Assembly: GCF_029888045.1 (NCBI RefSeq)
Contig: NZ_JARXRN010000020.1
Span: forward strand, 62,001 to 126,000
From: Luteimonas rhizosphaericola
Lineage (GTDB): Bacteria; Pseudomonadota; Gammaproteobacteria; Xanthomonadales; Xanthomonadaceae
Direction of reading: 5' to 3'
DNA length: 64,000 nucleotides
The position numbers were made by a program, and so were the translations under genes. Of this stretch, positions 1-10,912 are shown one piece after another; the first letter of the stretch is position 1, and every line of letters begins with the position of its first letter. The notes beneath the pieces are model-generated. The model made no database searches, was not told where the DNA came from, and was given only the letters and a program-made list of their open reading frames with translations.

Positions 1-10
1 GGGCAACAGG

Positions 11-40
11 CGCCCCGCTCCCGCGGGGCGTCGCCGTTTT
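11..40 (+). terminator. Intrinsic terminator-like hairpin of a gene upstream of the window
   Basis: An 8-bp perfect stem (CGCCCCGC at 11-18, GCGGGGCG at 23-30) closes a 4-base loop and is followed, after a short gap, by four T residues at 37-40. It lies just upstream of the channel gene, so it probably ends transcription of a gene outside the window. The T-tract is not immediately adjacent to the stem, so efficiency is uncertain. Confidence 0.5.
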
Positions 41-54
41 CGAGGAGGCTGTGG

Positions 55-969
55 ATGGAAGCGATGCTGGGGATGGTGCGGGAGGGCGCGTGGACGACGA
101 TCGCCGCCTACTGGGGCGGCAGGATCCTGATCGCGTTGCTGGTGCTGTTCGTGGGCATCCGCCTGGCGAAGTGGCTGACGGGCCTGGCGGAGAAGGGCAT
201 GACCCGCAGCCACATCGAGCCCACGGCGGTGAGCTTCCTGCGCAAGGTGGTGTACGTCGCGCTGCTGGTGGTGCTGGCGCTGACCGTGCTGCAGGCGATC
301 TTCGGCGTGGCGCCGACCTCGATGATCGCCGTGCTCGGCGCCGCCGGCCTGGCCATCGGCCTGGCGCTCAAGGATTCTCTGTCCAACGTCGCCTCGGGCG
401 TGATGCTGGTCTCGCTCAAGCCGTTCCGGGTCGGCCACATCGTCACCATCAACGGCGTCACCGGCAAGGTGGAGGACGTGAGCATCTTCCAGACCCGCCT
501 GCGCGGCGCGGACAACCAGGTGATCGTGATGCCCAACAGCCTGATCACCACCGATTCGATCATCAACCTCACGCCCGACACGATGCGCCGGGTGGAGATC
601 GTGGTGGGAATCGGCTACGGCGACGACATCGACCACGCGCGCCGGGTCATCGAGGAGATCTTCGCCGCCGACGGCCGCCTGCTCGCCGATCCGCCGCCGG
701 ACGTGATGGTCTACGGGCTCGGCGACAACAGCGTGAATCTGGGCGTGCGCTGCCACGTGGCCAACGCCGACTGGTTCGCGGTGAAGTGCGCGCTGACCGA
801 ACAGATCAAGAAGCGTTTCGACGCCGAGGGCATCTCGATCCCGTACCCGCAGCGCGACGTGCACATGTACCACCATGCGGGCGCGGGAATGCCGGAACTG
901 TCCGGCTCGAGCGGCGGACGTCCCGCCCTGCCCGGAATGCCCGGAACGTCGGAGCCGCAGACCGGCTGA
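55..969 (+). CDS. Small-conductance mechanosensitive ion channel, MscS family
   Basis: Inner-membrane channel that opens on membrane tension to release solutes during hypo-osmotic shock. The 304-residue product has the MscS layout: three hydrophobic segments (about 23-41, 65-84 and 88-115), the third being the Gly/Ala-rich pore helix ending in the conserved region around GLALKDSLSNVASG, followed by the beta domain (PFRVGHIVTING) and a C-terminal alpha/beta domain with the usual IPYPQ near residue 268. Length is close to E. coli MscS (286 residues) with an extra Gly/Pro-rich tail of about 25 residues. The ATG at 55 has GAGGAGG close upstream. It appears to be a single-gene unit. Family assignment is firm; which osmolytes pass is not visible. 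Confidence 0.93.
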   Translation: MEAMLGMVREGAWTTIAAYWGGRILIALLVLFVGIRLAKWLTGLAEKGMTRSHIEPTAVSFLRKVVYVALLVVLALTVLQAIFGVAPTSMIAVLGAAGLAIGLALKDSLSNVASGVMLVSLKPFRVGHIVTINGVTGKVEDVSIFQTRLRGADNQVIVMPNSLITTDSIINLTPDTMRRVEIVVGIGYGDDIDHARRVIEEIFAADGRLLADPPPDVMVYGLGDNSVNLGVRCHVANADWFAVKCALTEQIKKRFDAEGISIPYPQRDVHMYHHAGAGMPELSGSSGGRPALPGMPGTSEPQTG

Positions 970-1017
970 TCCGGAGAAAAACGCCCCGGAGGCCTGCGCT
1001 CCCAGCGGATGCGCGGC

Positions 1018-1614
1018 TCAGGCCGCCATCGCGCCCAGGTGGCGGCGATAGTGGCGCAGTTCCGCGATCGAATCGTGCACATCGCTCAGCGCGGTATGCG
1101 CGGAGTCCTTCTTCACGCCGGCCAGAACCTGCGGCGCCCACCGGCGCGCGAGTTCCTTGAGCGTGCTCACGTCGAGGTTGCGGTAGTGGAAGTGCCGCTC
1201 GAGCGCCGGCATCAGTCGGTGCAGGAAACGGCGGTCCTGGCAGATCGAGTTGCCGCACATCGGCGACTGCCGCGGCTCGACCCACTGCGCCAGGAAGTCG
1301 AGGGTCAGCGTCTCGGCCTCCACCATCGGCACGCCCTCCTCCAGCACCCGCCTCCACAGGCCGGACTTGCCGTGCTGGGCGCGGTTCCAGTCGTCCATCG
1401 CCTCCAGCGCGGACAGCGGGTGCGCGATCGCGAACGCCGGGCCCTCGGCAAGCACGTTGAGCTCGGCGTCGGTGATGACGGTGGCGATCTCCAGGATCGA
1501 GTCGCGGTCTGTATCCAGGCCGGTCATCTCCAGGTCGATCCAGGCCAGGCGGCCTTCGCCGTGCGCGGTGTCGTGCGGTGCCATGCGCTCGCGGTCGTAG
1601 TCGGGACGCGTCAT
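1018..1614 (-). CDS. orn: Oligoribonuclease
   Basis: 3'-to-5' exoribonuclease that degrades 2-5-nt RNA fragments (including pGpG) to mononucleotides in the cytoplasm; essential in many gammaproteobacteria. The DEDDh exonuclease fold is visible: D27 and E29 in WIDLEMTGL, and the C-terminal H-x-A-L-x-D motif ([10 protein letters not shown]). I chose the ATG at 1614 (198 residues, family about 180-195) because GAGGG lies 6 bases before it; an internal ATG at 1584 would also give a complete protein. Its start codon sits almost back to back with the divergent DUF2721 gene, so the two 5' regions overlap. Confidence 0.95.
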   Translation of the reverse strand: MTRPDYDRERMAPHDTAHGEGRLAWIDLEMTGLDTDRDSILEIATVITDAELNVLAEGPAFAIAHPLSALEAMDDWNRAQHGKSGLWRRVLEEGVPMVEAETLTLDFLAQWVEPRQSPMCGNSICQDRRFLHRLMPALERHFHYRNLDVSTLKELARRWAPQVLAGVKKDSAHTALSDVHDSIAELRHYRRHLGAMAA

Positions 1615-1648
1615 GATAACCCTCACCGACCCTGCGCACCGACCGCAC

Positions 1649-2128
1649 ATGCCCCCCAACGCGACCCTCGCCCACTACGCGATCCTGACCGCGATGCTCG
1701 CGCCGGCGTTCTTCCTGACCGCCACCGCGGCCCTGCTCGGGTCGGCGAACGCGCGCCTGGCCCGGATCATCGACCGCGCCCGCAGCCTGCTCAAGGACCT
1801 GGCCGAAAGCGAGGATCCGGAGGAACGTTCCCTGCTGGAGCGCCGGATCGCGGTCCAGCGCCGCCGCAGCCTGATCATCCTGCGCGCCAGCCAGCTGCTG
1901 TACGTGGCGATCAGCTGCTTCGTGGCCACCAGCCTGCTGGTCGCCGGCGACTCGTTCTTCGACCATGTCTTCGGCCCGTGGCCGACCATCATGGCAGTCC
2001 TGGGCGTGCTGGCGATGTTCGGTTCGAGCCTGCTGCTGGCCAGCGAGGCGTCGATGGCGGTACGCGCGGTGAACGACGAGATGGACGACGCCCACCGCTT
2101 CGCCAACCGGCGCAGCCCGCTCCTGTGA
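1649..2128 (+). CDS. DUF2721 family membrane protein
   Basis: Predicted inner-membrane protein of unknown function. The product (159 residues from this start) has a hydrophobic segment near residues 8-30 followed by the family's charged stretch ([14 protein letters not shown]), an acidic/basic linker, and two more hydrophobic segments in the second half, matching the DUF2721 pattern. An ATG at 1613 would add 12 residues but overlaps the start codon of orn on the other strand; neither start has a clear Shine-Dalgarno, so translation may be from a very short leader. Divergent from orn. Confidence 0.8.
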   Translation: MPPNATLAHYAILTAMLAPAFFLTATAALLGSANARLARIIDRARSLLKDLAESEDPEERSLLERRIAVQRRRSLIILRASQLLYVAISCFVATSLLVAGDSFFDHVFGPWPTIMAVLGVLAMFGSSLLLASEASMAVRAVNDEMDDAHRFANRRSPLL

Positions 2129-2262
2129 GCCCCCGCGTGCCGGCAGGGCGACCGGTTCGCGGCGGGCGGACCCGGTGGCCGGGATGCGCGCGACGGCCGT
2201 GATTCCCGCCCGGTTGCCAGAGGCGGCAGGCGCTGCGGCTCAGCGCAGCCCAGACCGGCTCG

Positions 2263-2796
2263 CTAGGCCGATTCCGGGAATCCGTCCGGCCCGTCGAGCG
2301 GTGGCTTGCCCCGCTTGGCGCGGAAGTAGTTGCTGAGGCGGCGCCCCGCCTCCTCGCCCAGGACGCCGGCGGTCACGACGACACGATGGTTGTGGCGCGG
2401 ATCGGCGATCAGGTCGAACACGCTTCCGCAGGCGCCGGTCTTGGGATCGGTCGCGCCGTACACCAGCCGCGCCACGCGCGCGTGGACGATGGCCATCGCG
2501 CACATCGCGCAGGGTTCGAGCGTCACGTACAGCGTGCTGCCGACCAGCCGGTGGTTGCCCAGCGCCTGCCCCCCCGCGCGCAGGGCCACGATCTCGGCGT
2601 GCGCGGTGGGATCGTGCGCGGCGATGTTGCGGTTGAAGCCCTCGCCGATCACGCGGCCGTCCGCGGCCACGAGGACCGCGCCCACGGGGATCTCGTCGAA
2701 CTCGCGCTCCGCGCGGTCGGCCAGGGCGAATGCGTGCCGCATCCAGCGCTCGTCGTCCTCGCGCGCGGCAAGCGGCGGTGGCGGCACGGCGTCCAT
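2263..2796 (-). CDS. tadA: tRNA-specific adenosine deaminase TadA
   Basis: Deaminates adenosine 34 to inosine in the anticodon of tRNA-Arg(ACG), letting one tRNA read three codons. The 177-residue product has the cytidine-deaminase zinc site: H66-A-E68 and P95-C96-x-x-C99, with E68 the proton shuttle. Length fits the family (about 165-180). Start ATG at 2796 leaves 20 bases to the stop of the aldo/keto reductase gene upstream, so the two are probably co-transcribed. The C-terminal lysine/arginine-rich tail (residues 155-170) is typical. Confidence 0.95.
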   Translation of the reverse strand: MDAVPPPPLAAREDDERWMRHAFALADRAEREFDEIPVGAVLVAADGRVIGEGFNRNIAAHDPTAHAEIVALRAGGQALGNHRLVGSTLYVTLEPCAMCAMAIVHARVARLVYGATDPKTGACGSVFDLIADPRHNHRVVVTAGVLGEEAGRRLSNYFRAKRGKPPLDGPDGFPESA

Positions 2797-2816
2797 CGGG
2801 GGCCTCGCGCGCCCGG

Positions 2817-3803
2817 TCACCAGCGCTGGTGCACGTGCGGCCGGATGTCCTCGTCGTAGACCTTCGCGACCGCCGCCAGTGTCGCCTCGGGCAGCGCCGG
2901 CAGCTCGGCCGCGGCGATGTTGGCCAGCGCCTGGACGGGCGTGCGTGCGCCGGGGATCACCACGCTCACCGCGTCGTCCATCAAGATCCAGCGCAACGCC
3001 AACTGGGCCAGGGTGGCGCCGTCGGGCACCAGCGGACGCAGCTTCTCGACCGCGGCCAGGCCCACGTCGTACGGCACGCCGGCGAACGTCTCGCCCACAT
3101 CGAACGCCTCGCCCTTGCGGTTGAACTGGCGATGGTCGTCGGACGCGAAGCGGGTGTCGGGGCCGAACTTGCCGCTGAGCAGGCCGCTGGCCAGCGGCAC
3201 GCGCACGATCACCGCCACCTGCCGCTTCTGCGCCTCCCGGAAGAACAGCTGCGCCGGTCGCAGGCGGAACATGTTGTAGATGATCTGCACGCTGGCGACA
3301 TTCGGGTACTCGATCGCCTTGAGCGCTTCTTCCACCCGCTCGACGCTCACGCCGTAGTGGCGCAGCTTGCCGCGCTCGACCAGGCGGTCCATGTGGTCGA
3401 AGATCTCGGGGTGGTAGTAGGCGTCGGTCGGCGGGCAATGCAGCTGCATTAAGTCGAGGCAGTCGGTCTCCAGGTTCTGCAGGCTGCGGTCGATCCAGCC
3501 CTCCAGGTTGGCGGCCGTATAGCCGTCCACCGTCTGCGCCGGCAGGCGCCGCCCGGCCTTGGTGGCGACGAACGGGCGCTCGCCACCGCGCTCCTTGAGC
3601 ACGCGCGCGATCAGGCGCTCGGAATGGCCGTCGCCGTAGACGTCGGCGGTATCGATGAAGTCCAGCCCGGCGTCGAGGGCCGCGTGCAGCGCGGCGACGG
3701 ATTCGACATCGTCCACCTTGCCCCAGGCTGCGCCGATCGCCCAGGCGCCGAAGCCGATCTCGCCCACGTTGCGGCCGGTCCGGCCGAAAGGTCTGGAATG
3801 CAT
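2817..3803 (-). CDS. Aldo/keto reductase
   Basis: NAD(P)H-dependent oxidoreductase of the AKR superfamily acting on an unidentified carbonyl substrate. The 328-residue product shows the TIM-barrel signature with the usual catalytic residues: D51 and Y56 in DTADVYGDG, K82 in the VATKAG segment, and a histidine in the MQLHCPP segment. The start at 3803 is preceded by GGAG at 7 bases; an ATG at 3836 would add 11 unlikely residues. It lies directly upstream of tadA. The family has broad substrate range and the sequence does not say which applies here. Confidence 0.9.
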   Translation of the reverse strand: MHSRPFGRTGRNVGEIGFGAWAIGAAWGKVDDVESVAALHAALDAGLDFIDTADVYGDGHSERLIARVLKERGGERPFVATKAGRRLPAQTVDGYTAANLEGWIDRSLQNLETDCLDLMQLHCPPTDAYYHPEIFDHMDRLVERGKLRHYGVSVERVEEALKAIEYPNVASVQIIYNMFRLRPAQLFFREAQKRQVAVIVRVPLASGLLSGKFGPDTRFASDDHRQFNRKGEAFDVGETFAGVPYDVGLAAVEKLRPLVPDGATLAQLALRWILMDDAVSVVIPGARTPVQALANIAAAELPALPEATLAAVAKVYDEDIRPHVHQRW

Positions 3804-4014
3804 CGTGTTCTCCGTGATACGGGGGCGGCGTGGCAACCCGGCGGCATCGCAAGGCGACGACCGGGCCGCCGAAGTCGCCGATTCTACCGCCAGGGGTCAC
3901 GTCGCCGTGACGCGCCGGGTCGGCCCACGCCTGCACGCGCAGGCGTGCGGAGCCCGGACAGCCGCGATGCGTCCCGCGTCCGATGCCTGGACACGCGCGA
4001 CGCGAGTCGCGCGG

Positions 4015-4515
4015 TCAGCCGCCGTAGCTCCAGACCTGGGCCGTCCCGCCATGGCTGCGCGTGCGCCAGAACGAACGCGACAGCTCCTCGCGGCCGCGGG
4101 ACCGGCTGATCAGACGGTCGCCCAGCTTGGCCGTGCTGGTCGACTCCACCGTCGCCTTGCGGCGGTCGGGAGCAATCGTCACCGTGCCGATGGTGTAGCT
4201 CACGTCGATCGTGACCAGACCTCCCGTCTGCTCCGACATCTGGCGCATGAAGCCCAGCATCTTCCGGCTGACGTCACAGGATTCGGGCCCATCGAGCGTT
4301 TCGCTCGCATCCCCGCCCGGGGTGCGCTCGGTCAGTTCCAGCGCATAGTCGTCCGCGATCCCCGCGCAGATGGCCTCTTCGTCGAAGGCCCGAAGCGCTT
4401 CGAGCTGGGTGCGGTAATGGGCTCGAACGTCGGCCTCGTCGATCGAACGCCCGTGGTCATACGCGATCAGGGCGGCGATCCCCACGCCACCCAGCAACAG
4501 CAGCTTCACCAGCAT
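4015..4515 (-). CDS. Hypothetical membrane-anchored protein
   Basis: Not recognised. The 166-residue product begins with a hydrophobic segment (residues 3-19) that should act as an N-terminal membrane anchor or signal, followed by a soluble domain rich in charged residues with two cysteines (in the EEAICAGI and ESCDVSRK segments) that could form a disulfide if exported. The fold, with a helix-rich start and a beta-rich second half (VTIDVSYTIGTVTI), resembles small SnoaL/NTF2-like domains, but this is only an impression. AGGGG precedes the ATG at a good distance. It sits between guaA and the aldo/keto reductase on the same strand. Confidence 0.7.
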   Translation of the reverse strand: MLVKLLLLGGVGIAALIAYDHGRSIDEADVRAHYRTQLEALRAFDEEAICAGIADDYALELTERTPGGDASETLDGPESCDVSRKMLGFMRQMSEQTGGLVTIDVSYTIGTVTIAPDRRKATVESTSTAKLGDRLISRSRGREELSRSFWRTRSHGGTAQVWSYGG

Positions 4516-4568
4516 CGTTTTCCCCTTTCCACGACGGATCCAGCCCCTCCCCGGAGCCTGGCCCGATA

Positions 4569-6134
4569 TTACTCCCACTCGATCGTCGCCGGCGGCTTGC
4601 CGGAGATATCGTAGACCACGCGCGAGATGCCGCGCAGTTCGTTGATGATGCGGTTGGACACGGTGCCGAGGAACTCGTATGGCAGGTGCGCCCAGTGCGC
4701 GGTCATGAAGTCGATCGTCTCCACTGCGCGCAGCGCGATCACCCATTCGTACGCACGCGCGTCGCCGACCACGCCGACGGATTTCACCGGCAGGAACACC
4801 GCGAACGCCTGCGAGGTGCGGTCGTACAGGTCGGCCTTGCGCAGTTCCTCGATGAAGATCGCATCGGCCTTCGCCAGCAGTTCCGCGTATTCGCGCTTCA
4901 CTTCGCCCAGGATGCGCACGCCCAGGCCCGGGCCGGGGAACGGGTGGCGATAGACCATGGTGCGCGGCAGTCCTAGCTCCACGCCCAGGCGCCGCACCTC
5001 GTCCTTGAACAGCTCGCGCAGCGGCTCGACCAGGCCGAGCTTCATGTGTTCGGGCAGGCCGCCGACATTGTGGTGGCTCTTGATGACGTGGGCCTTGCCG
5101 GTCTTGCTGCCGGCCGACTCGATCACGTCCGGATAGATCGTGCCCTGCGCCAGCCACCTCGCGTTCGCGAGCTTCCCCGACTCCTCTTCGAAGATCTCGA
5201 CGAACAGGTTGCCGATGATCTTGCGCTTGGCTTCCGGGTCGGCCACGCCCTCGAGCGCGGCGAAATAGCGGTCGGCGGCATCGACGCGGATGACCTTGAC
5301 GCCCATGTGCTCGGCGAACATCGCCATCACCTGGTCGCCTTCCTGCCAGCGCAGCAGGCCGGTGTCGACGAACACGCAGGTGAGCTGGTCGCCGATCGCC
5401 TTGTGCAGCAGTGCCGCGACCACGGACGAATCGACTCCGCCCGACAGGCCCAGAATCACCTCGTCGTCGCCGACCTGCTCGCGCACGCGCGCGACCTGGT
5501 CCTCGATGATGTGCGCCGCCGTCCACAGCGTGGCGCAGCCGCAGACCTCGACCAGGAACCGGCGCAGCAGGGTCTGCCCCTGCAGCGTGTGCGTGACCTC
5601 GGGGTGGAACTGCACGCCGTACCAGCGCTTGTCTTCGTTCGCCATCGCCGCGACCGGGATGCGGTCGGTGGTGGCGGTCACGGTGAAGCCCGGCGGCACC
5701 TGCGAGACATGGTCGCCGTGGCTCATCCACACGTTCAGCCGCGACTTGCCCGGGTGGTCGGTGAGCCCGGAGAACAGCGCATCGGCGTGCACCACGTCGA
5801 CTTCGGCATGGCCGAACTCGCGCTGGTCCGCCGCCTCGGTGGCGCCGCCCAGCTGCGCCGCCATGGTCTGCATGCCGTAGCAGATGCCGAGCAGCGGCAG
5901 GCCGCAGTCGAAGACTTCCCGCGGCGCGGACGGCGCGCCGGGCAGCGTGGTCGACTCCGGCCCGCCCGACAGGATGATGCCCTTCGCGCCAAACGCGGCG
6001 ATCTCGGCCGGGTCGTGGTCCCAGGCCCAGATCTCGCAGTAGACGCCGATCTCGCGGATGCGGCGCGCGATCAGCTGCGTGTACTGCGCGCCGAAGTCGA
6101 AGATCAGGATCTTGTCGCTGTGGATGTCCGTCAT
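4569..6134 (-). CDS. guaA: GMP synthase (glutamine-hydrolysing)
   Basis: Converts XMP to GMP using ATP and glutamine, the last step of de novo guanine nucleotide synthesis. The 521-residue product has an N-terminal class I amidotransferase domain with nucleophile C85 in GICYG and a His/Glu pair (QFHPEV), an ATP-pyrophosphatase P-loop ([10 protein letters not shown]) in the middle, and the conserved C-terminal dimerisation domain ending TIEWE. The start at 6134 was preferred over an upstream ATG because family members begin at this point. guaB lies upstream on the same strand, with a LysE-type gene in between. Confidence 0.98.
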   Translation of the reverse strand: MTDIHSDKILIFDFGAQYTQLIARRIREIGVYCEIWAWDHDPAEIAAFGAKGIILSGGPESTTLPGAPSAPREVFDCGLPLLGICYGMQTMAAQLGGATEAADQREFGHAEVDVVHADALFSGLTDHPGKSRLNVWMSHGDHVSQVPPGFTVTATTDRIPVAAMANEDKRWYGVQFHPEVTHTLQGQTLLRRFLVEVCGCATLWTAAHIIEDQVARVREQVGDDEVILGLSGGVDSSVVAALLHKAIGDQLTCVFVDTGLLRWQEGDQVMAMFAEHMGVKVIRVDAADRYFAALEGVADPEAKRKIIGNLFVEIFEEESGKLANARWLAQGTIYPDVIESAGSKTGKAHVIKSHHNVGGLPEHMKLGLVEPLRELFKDEVRRLGVELGLPRTMVYRHPFPGPGLGVRILGEVKREYAELLAKADAIFIEELRKADLYDRTSQAFAVFLPVKSVGVVGDARAYEWVIALRAVETIDFMTAHWAHLPYEFLGTVSNRIINELRGISRVVYDISGKPPATIEWE

Positions 6135-6174
6135 GCGGCGGGTGTCTGCATCTTGGTGGAAAGGATGGAAGCGC

Positions 6175-6807
6175 TCACCGGCGCGCGTCGGTGGCCATGC
6201 GCACGGCGAGGCCACCGAGCACGGTCGCCATCAGCCAGCGCTGGAATGTCGACCAGGCCGGACGGGCGGCAAGCAAGGTGGCGACGGAGCCGGCGGCAAG
6301 GACGATGCAGGCGTTCACCAGCACGCTGATGGCGATCTGGCTCGTGCCCAGCACCAGCGTCTGCGCGAGCACGCCACCTTGCGCCGGATCGATGAACTGG
6401 GGCAGCAGCGACAGGTACATCACCGCGATCTTCGGGTTGAGCACGTTGGTCAGCAGGCCCATCGCGAACAGTTTGCGCGGGCCGTCCGGGCGCAATGTCC
6501 GCACCTCGAAGGGAGAGCGGCCGCCGGGCCGGATCGCCTGCCATGCCAGCCACAGCAGGTAGAGCGCGCCGGCGATCCGCAGCGTGTCGTAGGCGTAGGG
6601 CACCGCCATCACCAGTGCGGTGATCCCGAACGCGGCGCAGAGCATATAGAACACGAAGCCCGCCGCCACGCCGCCGAGCGAAATCAGCCCGGCCACGCGC
6701 CCTTGGCAGATCGAACGCGACACCAGGTAGACCACGTTCGGGCCGGGCGTCAGCACCATGCCCAGCGCGACCAGGGAGAAACCGAGCAGGCTCGACAATT
6801 CCGGCAT
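6175..6807 (-). CDS. LysE/RhtB family exporter
   Basis: Inner-membrane exporter of amino acids or related metabolites. The 210-residue product has the family hallmark near its N-terminus ([14 protein letters not shown]) and about six hydrophobic segments, with a mid-protein charged linker followed by the conserved [17 protein letters not shown] region. It lies between guaB and guaA, all on the minus strand, with 40 bases to guaA and 45 to guaB, so all three may be on one transcript. Substrate is not predictable; the position invites the idea of a purine-linked substrate, but that is inference. Confidence 0.9.
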   Translation of the reverse strand: MPELSSLLGFSLVALGMVLTPGPNVVYLVSRSICQGRVAGLISLGGVAAGFVFYMLCAAFGITALVMAVPYAYDTLRIAGALYLLWLAWQAIRPGGRSPFEVRTLRPDGPRKLFAMGLLTNVLNPKIAVMYLSLLPQFIDPAQGGVLAQTLVLGTSQIAISVLVNACIVLAAGSVATLLAARPAWSTFQRWLMATVLGGLAVRMATDARR

Positions 6808-6852
6808 TTCCGTCCGTCCTCAGCGACCCGACGCCCGGGCCCGTGCGCAACC

Positions 6853-8646
<1,794 letters not shown>

Positions 8647-9519
8647 TCAGCGGGGCCGGCGCCCACTCCGCCGCAGTTCACGCGCCAGCAGCCACAGCGC
8701 GCCCGCCAGGTACGGCAGGCAGGCCGGCACCCACATCACCAGCCCCGCCAGTTGCTGGTCGGCGAGTGGATCCAGCCCGAGCTGCGGTGCCCGCCCGGCG
8801 TAGACCGGATACAGCACCCGGCCGGAGAAGGTCAGCAGCGCCCCCAGGAACCCCATCTGCATCATGACCACCACCACCGCCACGGCGCCGGCGAGCGCGC
8901 CGCCGGAATCGTCGCGCAGCCGCTGCCACAGAAGCGCCCACAGCCACAGCCCGGCGACCAGGAAGCTGCCGTGCATCAGCCAGTGCACTGGTTCGCTACG
9001 CAGCGCCCACGCCAGCGCGGCCGGCAGGTGCCAGCCCCACATCACCGCCACGTTCGCGGCGGTCGCGGCCGCCAGCGACCGGCTCACCGGTCCCTGGACC
9101 GCGCGCAGCCCGCGATGGAGCGCCGTCGACCACGACCGCGGCAGGCCCGCGGCCAGTCCCGCCACCGGCCGCGCCGCGAGCAGCAGCGGTGGCGCCACCG
9201 CCAGCAGCAGCATGTGCTGGGCCATGTGCGCCGCCAGCGACCATTCCCCCAGCGCATCGAACGGCCACACCGTCGCCAGCAGCATCGCCGCCAGACCGGC
9301 CATGCAGGCGCCGGCCTCGGCACGCGAGACGCCGCGTCCCGCGTGGCCGCCGCGCCACAGCCGGACGATGCCGACCGCGTACGCCGCGGCGAACGCCAGC
9401 AGAGGCAGCAGCAGCCACGGCGACAGCGTCCATGCATCATGCAGGGCGGGCGGTCCGTCGCCGCGGGAATGCGCCGACCCCGTCGCCGGGATCGCCAGTC
9501 CCGCCGCCAGCGCGGCCAT
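8647..9519 (-). CDS. ctaG: Cytochrome c oxidase assembly factor, CtaG (caa3-type) family
   Basis: Multi-pass membrane protein of the CtaG family (caa3_CtaG) associated with copper-dependent assembly of haem-copper oxidases. The 290-residue product starts with a cleavable-looking signal (residues 1-18) and has about seven hydrophobic segments, with the family's histidine-rich helices (AAHMAQHMLLLAVAPPLL and WGWHLP). It belongs to the oxidase cluster at 10.0-14.1 kb but is separated from it by a gene on the opposite strand; only 39 bases divide its start from that gene. The ATG at 9519 is the first in-frame Met ahead of the signal peptide; no strong Shine-Dalgarno is visible. Confidence 0.88.
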   Translation of the reverse strand: MAALAAGLAIPATGSAHSRGDGPPALHDAWTLSPWLLLPLLAFAAAYAVGIVRLWRGGHAGRGVSRAEAGACMAGLAAMLLATVWPFDALGEWSLAAHMAQHMLLLAVAPPLLLAARPVAGLAAGLPRSWSTALHRGLRAVQGPVSRSLAAATAANVAVMWGWHLPAALAWALRSEPVHWLMHGSFLVAGLWLWALLWQRLRDDSGGALAGAVAVVVVMMQMGFLGALLTFSGRVLYPVYAGRAPQLGLDPLADQQLAGLVMWVPACLPYLAGALWLLARELRRSGRRPR

Positions 9520-9558
9520 CCGACACGTCCATGCTCCGGCACCCTTCGGAGGCCGCCG

Positions 9559-10095
9559 ATGCTGTTCTGGCTGAAGGTCGCCCACATCGCCAGCATGGCG
9601 GTGTGGTTCACCGGACTGTTCCTGATGGCGCGACTGTTCGCGGCCCGTCGCCTGGGCCAGCGCGACGGTCGCGACGCCTTCTTCAATCCCGTGGCGAACC
9701 GCCTGTTTTTCCGCATCGCCACCCCGGCGGGGGTGCTGACGATCGGATTCGGGATGATGTTGATTCCATGGGCCACTCCGGGCGGCTGGCTGGTGGCCAA
9801 GCTGTGCCTGGTGACCCTCGTGGTGCTGCTGCACCTGTGGCTCGGCGCCCACCTGCATGCGCTCGGGCACGGCCGGCGGGTGCGTGGCGTCGCACTGCTC
9901 ACCGGCGTGCTGGCCTGGGCGCCCCTGGTGCTGCTGCTGGGCATCGCCGCGCTCACGGGCGCCAAGCCGCGCAGCGCGGGCGACCTGCCGGCGCCCGGCG
10001 CAGCCCGTGCCGCCGATGGCGACCTCACGCACGCGCCGCCTCATTCGTCCAGCGCCTCGTCGGCCGCATCGGCCGAGTCCGCATCCGGCCGGTGA
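9559..10095 (+). CDS. CopD/HemJ-like membrane protein
   Basis: Predicted integral membrane protein with four hydrophobic segments. The N-terminus (LKVAHIASMAVWFTGLFLMARLF) strongly resembles CopD/HemJ family proteins, whose conserved histidine in the first helix is visible at H9. HemJ members oxidise protoporphyrinogen IX; CopD members are linked to copper uptake. The 178-residue length fits either. GGAGG sits 6 bases before the ATG. It lies inside the oxidase cluster on the opposite strand, and its 3' end overlaps the DUF2231 gene by 55 bases. A role in haem or copper supply to the oxidase is inference from position. Confidence 0.82.
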   Translation: MLFWLKVAHIASMAVWFTGLFLMARLFAARRLGQRDGRDAFFNPVANRLFFRIATPAGVLTIGFGMMLIPWATPGGWLVAKLCLVTLVVLLHLWLGAHLHALGHGRRVRGVALLTGVLAWAPLVLLLGIAALTGAKPRSAGDLPAPGAARAADGDLTHAPPHSSSASSAASAESASGR

Positions 10096-10583
10096 CCGTA
10101 CACGCCGATTCCGTGGCCGAAGGTGAGCGTTCCGCCCAGCCAGCCGACCACCAGCACCATCAGGAACGTGAACCCCGATTGCAGCAGGCCCCACGGCCAG
10201 ATCGCACCGTGGTCCGGCGCGCGCAGCCAGACGCCCATCGCCGCCAGCGCCAGCAGCATCACCCCGGCCACGAAGTGGCTCCACACCGACACGTGCCGGC
10301 GCGCGAGCCGGATCAGGAACATGTCGCTGATCCCCAGCACCGCTGCCAGCAGCCCGCTGCCCAGGCCCAGCACGTTGAGCCACCAGGCCGCCGTCGCCCA
10401 GAACCCGTCGCCGGTCCACAGGAACAGCGCGTCGGCCGGCAGCAGCAGGCTCAGCGCGGCGACCGGGTACACCACGATGATCGGATGCAGCGGATGCTGG
10501 CGGAACGCGACCCGGCTGGCGACCGTGGGGCTGCGCTCTTCGGCGACGGGCTGTTCGAGGGTCTTGCGCATGCGGGCCTTCAT
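10041..10583 (-). CDS. DUF2231 family membrane protein
   Basis: Predicted four-helix membrane protein of unknown function. The 180-residue product carries the DUF2231 start (HPLHPIIVVYPVAALSLLL), with conserved HPxHP histidines at the mouth of the first helix, and ends in an acidic Asp/Ala tail. Members often sit with oxidase or haem genes. It is next to and co-directional with the small protein and subunit I genes (stop and start overlap by 4 bases at 10580-10583), so it is probably part of the oxidase operon. A second ATG at 10571 is possible. Confidence 0.85.
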   Translation of the reverse strand: MKARMRKTLEQPVAEERSPTVASRVAFRQHPLHPIIVVYPVAALSLLLPADALFLWTGDGFWATAAWWLNVLGLGSGLLAAVLGISDMFLIRLARRHVSVWSHFVAGVMLLALAAMGVWLRAPDHGAIWPWGLLQSGFTFLMVLVVGWLGGTLTFGHGIGVYGHRPDADSADAADEALDE

Positions 10584-10912
10584 TCACACGGAAGCAGGAG
10601 GAACATCGGCAGCGAGGTGAAGCCGATCGCGACCGCGGCCAGCAGCGACAGGATCGCGACCAGGCGCGCTGCGAACGCGCCGTCCGCCCTGCCCGGCTCG
10701 CGCAGTCGACGCCAGGCGCGCAGCCCGATCCAGCCCACCGCCGCCAGGGCCAGCACCGTGGCTACGCCCATCGCGACGCGGGTGGCGACATCGCTCCAGC
10801 CGCGCGCGCATCCCAGCCCCTGCAGCGAGTAGACGGCGGCGAAGTGCAGGCCCCACGCCGCCATCGGTGCGGCGATCCACGTAAACCGGCGCGGGCGTCG
10901 CGGCGCGCTCAC
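10580..10912 (-). CDS. Small membrane protein of the cytochrome oxidase operon
   Basis: Not recognised by family. The 110-residue product has three hydrophobic segments (about 13-30, 42-62, 84-106). The GTG start at 10912 overlaps the stop codon of the subunit I+III gene in a GTGA arrangement, which implies translational coupling and makes this start credible. It could be a small accessory subunit (subunit IV-like) or an assembly protein; the sequence alone does not decide. Confidence 0.75.
   Translation of the reverse strand: MSAPRRPRRFTWIAAPMAAWGLHFAAVYSLQGLGCARGWSDVATRVAMGVATVLALAAVGWIGLRAWRRLREPGRADGAFAARLVAILSLLAAVAIGFTSLPMFLLLPCE

Noticed and set aside
9520..10587. Upstream extension of ctaG in the same frame
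   Set aside because: It would cover the plus-strand CopD/HemJ-like gene and the DUF2231 gene in another frame, and its content is Gly/Arg-rich. The signal peptide at 9519 marks the true start.
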